NCBI GenBank assembly: GCA_028290905.1
Contig: JAQGIW010000293.1
Coordinates: 1 to 49,800, forward strand
Source: Caulobacteraceae bacterium
Lineage (GTDB): Bacteria; Pseudomonadota; Alphaproteobacteria; Caulobacterales; Caulobacteraceae
Length of the DNA: 49,800 bases
Direction: 5' to 3'
This document shows, piece by piece, positions 46,498-49,800 of this stretch. A program made the translations under genes and the position numbers. The stretch's first letter is position 1. Every line of letters begins with the position of its first letter. The notes below the pieces were generated by a model. That model was not told the origin of the DNA. It did no database searches and saw only the letters and a list, made by a program, of their open reading frames with translations.

Positions 46498-47445
46498 ATG
46501 ACCCCCACGGTCTTCATCGACGGCGAAGCAGGCACCACCGGGTTGCAGATTCATGCACGTCTGGCCGCGCGCGGTGATCTGAATGTTGCATCCATCGACC
46601 CGGCCCTGCGGAAGGATGTCTCCGCACGCCGCGAGCGGCTCAACGCCGCCGACGTGGTGATCCTCTGCCTGCCCGACGACGCCGCCCGCGAGGCGGTGGC
46701 CCTGATCGAGAACCCGGCGGTGCGGGTGATCGACGCATCCACCGCCCACCGCACCGCCGGCGGCTGGGCCTATGGTTTTCCGGAATTGCGCCCTGGCCAC
46801 CGGGAAGCCATCGCGGCCGCCACTCGCGTCTCCAACCCCGGCTGCTATCCCACGGGCTTCCTGGCCATCGTCGCCCCCCTGGTGAGGGAGGGACTGCTGC
46901 CGGCGGACTGGCCAGTCACCGTCAACGCCGTCTCCGGCTACTCGGGGGGAGGGCGCTCGATGATCGCCCAGTTCGAAGATCCCGCCGCCGAGGACTACAC
47001 CACCACCGCCTTCCGGCCCTACGCCACCGGCCTGAAGCACAAGCACATCCCCGAGATGCAGGCCCACGCCGGCCTGGCGATGCGGCCGCTGTTCACGCCG
47101 TCGGTCGGCCGCTACGCCCAGGGCATGATCGTCGAGGTCCCGCTCCAACTGCTCGCCCTGCCGGGGCGGCCGCGGATCGCCGACGTCCACGCCGCCCTGG
47201 CCCGCGCCTACGACGGCGAGCCCTTCGTCGACGTCGCCTCCCTGGAGGAGGCCCGGACGACCGACACCCTCGATCCCGAAGCCCTGAACGGCACGAACCG
47301 CCTGCGCCTCCTAGTCTTCGGCGGCGACGACATCGGGCAGGCGCGCCTCGTCGCCGTCCTCGACAATCTCGGCAAGGGAGCGTCGGGTGCGGCTGTGCAG
47401 AACCTCAACCTCATGCTCGGCCTCGACGAGGGCGCGGGGCTCTGA
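46498..47445 (+). CDS. argC: N-acetyl-gamma-glutamyl-phosphate reductase (type 2)
   Basis: This 315-residue NADPH enzyme carries out the third step of arginine synthesis. It has the short type 2 form: [17 protein letters not shown] (nucleotide binding), [26 protein letters not shown], then the catalytic Cys in [15 protein letters not shown] and the [11 protein letters not shown] loop. Length fits type 2 enzymes; type 1 proteins are about 340-350. GAGC-rich sequence precedes the ATG. It follows the rpsI terminator, an order seen in related genomes. Confidence 0.95.
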   Translation: MTPTVFIDGEAGTTGLQIHARLAARGDLNVASIDPALRKDVSARRERLNAADVVILCLPDDAAREAVALIENPAVRVIDASTAHRTAGGWAYGFPELRPGHREAIAAATRVSNPGCYPTGFLAIVAPLVREGLLPADWPVTVNAVSGYSGGGRSMIAQFEDPAAEDYTTTAFRPYATGLKHKHIPEMQAHAGLAMRPLFTPSVGRYAQGMIVEVPLQLLALPGRPRIADVHAALARAYDGEPFVDVASLEEARTTDTLDPEALNGTNRLRLLVFGGDDIGQARLVAVLDNLGKGASGAAVQNLNLMLGLDEGAGL

Positions 47446-47504
47446 TCACAGGAACGTGAGCTTCGGGGTGTAATCGCCGGCGCGCCGCGATCGTATCAAC
47501 GCGC

Positions 47505-48005
47505 ATGATCACAGAGCCCGCTTGCCTCAATCGCCGCCGCCTTCTCCAGGGCGTCGGAACCCTGATGGTCGTTCTCCCCGCGGTGGCCGCGGCCGCGCCC
47601 GATCCGTGGGCGACGTCCTCCTGGCGCAAGCTCACCGACGCCCAGTGGAAATCGCGCCTGCCCGACCCCTCCTACGCGGTCCTGCGCCACGGCGCGACGG
47701 AGACGCCCTACACCAGCCCGCTCAACAACGAGCACCGCGCCGGCGTTTTCGCCTGCCTGGGCTGCGGCCAGCCGCTCTTCAGGTCGCAGTGGAAGTTCGA
47801 CTCCGGAACCGGCTGGCCGAGCTTCTACACGGCCCTGCCGGGCGCCTTCCTCAAGCAGTCGGACTACGCCATCGGCATCCCGCGCACCGAGTACCACTGC
47901 GCCCGCTGCCTGGGCCATCAGGGCCACGTCTTCGACGATGGCCCCCGCCCCACGGGCCTGCGCTACTGCAACAACGGCGTCGCCCTCAAGTTCACCCCGG
48001 CGTAG
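47505..48005 (+). CDS. msrB: Exported methionine-R-sulfoxide reductase
   Basis: A 166-residue enzyme that repairs the R form of methionine sulfoxide. The zinc-binding cysteines are CLGCG and CARCLGHQGHVF. The core SGTGWPSF and the catalytic Cys in LRYCNNGVALKF near the end are intact. The N-terminus carries an arginine-rich signal, CLNRRRLLQGVGTLMVVLPA, of twin-arginine type with cleavage near AAAA, so this copy should act in the periplasm. Most MsrB proteins are cytoplasmic. Confidence 0.93.
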   Translation: MITEPACLNRRRLLQGVGTLMVVLPAVAAAAPDPWATSSWRKLTDAQWKSRLPDPSYAVLRHGATETPYTSPLNNEHRAGVFACLGCGQPLFRSQWKFDSGTGWPSFYTALPGAFLKQSDYAIGIPRTEYHCARCLGHQGHVFDDGPRPTGLRYCNNGVALKFTPA

Positions 48006-48010
48006 CGCAC

Positions 48011-49792
48011 CTACGCCGCCGCGGGCTCGTCAGACCGCACCTTCACGAAGCTGCCGGGGGCGTCGTCGAAGGCCTTCAGCGGGCCGCCGGCGGGATCGCG
48101 GGCAGGGATCTGGCGGCCGGACCTCTGCTTCAGCCAGTCCGCCCAGTGTGGCCACCAGGAGCCAGGGTGCTCGACCGCGCCGGCCATCCACTCCTCGAGC
48201 GTCGGCGGCAGGACGTCGTTGGTCCAGTGCTGGTACTTGTTGGCGGCGGGGGGGTTGATCACCCCGGCGATGTGGCCGGAGCCGGCCAGGGTGAAGGTCA
48301 CCGGCCCGCCGAACAGCCTCGCCCCCTTGTAGACCGACTTGGCCGGGGCGATGTGGTCGTCGCGCGACGACTGCACGTAGACCGGCGTTTTCACCTTGCC
48401 GAGGTCCAGGTGTTCGCCGGCCAACTCCAGCGTTCCCTTCGCCAGGGCATTGTCGCAATAGAACTTGCGCAGGTACCATAGGTGCAGCGTCTTGGGCATC
48501 CGCGTCTGGTCCGAGTTCCAGAACAGCAGGTCGAAGGGCTTCGGGTCCTTGCCGAGCAGGTAATTATTCACGAAGAACGACCAGATCAGGTCGTTGCCGC
48601 GCAGGGCGTTGAAGGCGTCGGCCATGGTCTTGCCGTCCAGCACGCCACCGCCGGCGTCCATGCGCTTTTCGAGCTCGCGCAGCCAGCCCTCGTTGGTGAA
48701 AATCAGCAGGTCGCCGGCTTCCGAGAAATCCTGCTGGGCGGCGAAGAAGGTCGCCGAGGTCACCCGCTTGTCGCCCCGCGCGGCCATGTGGGCGAGGGCG
48801 CAGGAGAGCAGGGTGCCGCCGATGCAGTAGCCCACGGTATTGACGGTCTTCACGCCGGTCTGGCGGGCCACCGCGTCGATGGCGGCGTAGATGCCTTCGT
48901 TCAGGTAGTCCTCGAAGGTCTTGGTGGCCAGCACCGGGTCGGGGTTGACCCAGGAGGTGACGAAGACGGTGAACCCCTGGCTGGCCAGCCAGCGGATCAT
49001 CGAGTTCTCGGGTCGCAGGTCCATGATGTAGAACTTGTTGATCCACGGCGGGAAGATCAGCAACGGGACCTCGCACACCGTCTCCGTCGACGGCGAGAAC
49101 TGCAGCAGCTGGATGATGTCGTTCTGGAAGACGACCTTGCCGGGCGCGGTGGCGACATTCTCCCCGACCTTGAACCGTGCGAAGTCCGTCTGGCTGATCG
49201 ACAGCTTCCCACCGCCCCGCGCGAGGTCCGCCGCGAAATTCTCCACCCCCTTGAGCACGCTTGCCCCGCGCGTCTCGAACGCTTCCCGCAGGGCCACCGG
49301 GTTGGTGAGGAGGAAATTCGAGGGCGAGAAGGCGTCGGTCAGCATGCGCGTGAAGAATTCCACCCGCCGCTTGTTGATCGGGTCCACTCCCTCGACGCTG
49401 CTGACCAGGTCGTTCAGCCAGTTCGAGGTGATCAGGTAGGACTGCTTGACGACGTCGAACAACGGGTTGGCCGACCAGTCGGGATCGCTGAAGCGCTTGT
49501 CGGCGCGTCCGGCGGCCGGGGCCTGCGTCTGGGCCTGGGAAGACTGGGCGCCGGCGCCCAGGGCCGCCGTCCGCCACAGCTCCAGGTAGCGGGCGTAGAG
49601 GTCCGACTGGGCGCGCAGGATCCGGTCCGGCTGGCCGGCCAGGTTGCCGATCACCTCGCTCATCGCCGTACCGACGTGGAACGGGTCGGGACTGAGCGCC
49701 GCGGGCCGGTCGGCTTGGCGCAGGGCGGCCTCGGCTATGGCGCCTTGGGCCGTCATGGCGGCCCGCGCCAGGTTGAGCGAAAGCGTCTCCAA
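48011..49792 (-). CDS. phaC: Class I polyhydroxyalkanoate synthase (start may lie beyond the window)
   Basis: A 593-residue enzyme that polymerises (R)-3-hydroxyacyl-CoA into storage polyester. It has the N-terminal PHA-synthase domain (SDPDWSANPLFDVVKQSYL), then the alpha/beta-hydrolase core with the lipase-like box GYCIGG (nucleophile Cys), catalytic Asp in SSRDDHIAP and His in GSGHIAG. Another family segment is FPPWINKFYIMDLRPENSMI. The TTG at 49792 is 8 bases from the right edge and the frame stays open to it, so the true start may be outside. It is convergent with msrB, 5 nt apart. phaA, phaB and phaR are not in the window. Confidence 0.95.
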   Translation of the reverse strand: METLSLNLARAAMTAQGAIAEAALRQADRPAALSPDPFHVGTAMSEVIGNLAGQPDRILRAQSDLYARYLELWRTAALGAGAQSSQAQTQAPAAGRADKRFSDPDWSANPLFDVVKQSYLITSNWLNDLVSSVEGVDPINKRRVEFFTRMLTDAFSPSNFLLTNPVALREAFETRGASVLKGVENFAADLARGGGKLSISQTDFARFKVGENVATAPGKVVFQNDIIQLLQFSPSTETVCEVPLLIFPPWINKFYIMDLRPENSMIRWLASQGFTVFVTSWVNPDPVLATKTFEDYLNEGIYAAIDAVARQTGVKTVNTVGYCIGGTLLSCALAHMAARGDKRVTSATFFAAQQDFSEAGDLLIFTNEGWLRELEKRMDAGGGVLDGKTMADAFNALRGNDLIWSFFVNNYLLGKDPKPFDLLFWNSDQTRMPKTLHLWYLRKFYCDNALAKGTLELAGEHLDLGKVKTPVYVQSSRDDHIAPAKSVYKGARLFGGPVTFTLAGSGHIAGVINPPAANKYQHWTNDVLPPTLEEWMAGAVEHPGSWWPHWADWLKQRSGRQIPARDPAGGPLKAFDDAPGSFVKVRSDEPAAA

Positions 49793-49800
49793 GGCGGCGC

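Overview
The window looks like chromosome from a high-GC alphaproteobacterium, most likely Caulobacterales and close to Phenylobacterium or Caulobacter. Evidence is the C4-type 5-aminolevulinate synthase (hemA), the CBP3-type cytochrome bc1 chaperone next to a YceD protein, a K+-independent H+-pyrophosphatase, a class I PHA synthase, PEP-CTERM proteins with the alphaproteobacterial W-ALMLIG-RRRR ending, and the order plsX-fabH-ihfA-MerR-tRNA-Pro. The genus is an inference from gene content and was not tested.

1-14 kb is accessory and partly decaying. It opens with tRNA-Ser(GCT) and a secreted TPR-CHAT protein. A frameshifted 2Fe-2S-type gene, a PEP-CTERM metalloprotease behind a structured leader, and a histidine kinase remnant follow. 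Next is a minus-strand stress module: Tat-signal metallophosphoesterase, cupredoxin, DUF2189 membrane protein, small TatA, ECF sigma factor and anti-sigma factor. The same promoter-like element (GGGGAATAAATC, then GTC 13 nt later) precedes both the sigma gene and the metallophosphoesterase, so the module is probably one autoregulated regulon. Two VOC proteins, a GerW-like protein, a cupin and pobA come next, then a phytanoyl-CoA dioxygenase with two frameshifts and a LysR remnant. All five frameshifts seen in this part are single-base losses.

14-31 kb holds two small envelope proteins (one PEP-CTERM), two tandem D-aminoacylase-like amidohydrolases, a membrane hybrid histidine kinase, and a large secreted protein of unknown function. 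A two-domain VOC protein, a quinone-oxidoreductase-like enzyme, a single-chain EgtB-EgtD fusion for ergothioneine synthesis, a KGG stress protein, an OmpR/EnvZ-type two-component pair and an MBL-fold hydrolase follow.

31-49.8 kb is mostly core metabolism and housekeeping: mmsB, hemA, glyA, nrdR-nusB-thiL, hppA, bamE, CBP3-yceD, plsX-fabH, ihfA-MerR, tRNA-Pro, ctaA, rplM-rpsI, argC, msrB with a Tat signal, and phaC running to the right edge. A palindromic intergenic repeat of a type common in alphaproteobacteria sits between fabH and ihfA.

The strongest candidates for something new are the EgtB-EgtD fusion (domain order opposite to fungal Egt1), the ECF/TatA/metallophosphoesterase/cupredoxin module with its shared promoter motif, the double hairpin leader of the metalloprotease, and the 843-residue secreted unknown. 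I found no CRISPR array, prophage, insertion sequence or clear defence island.
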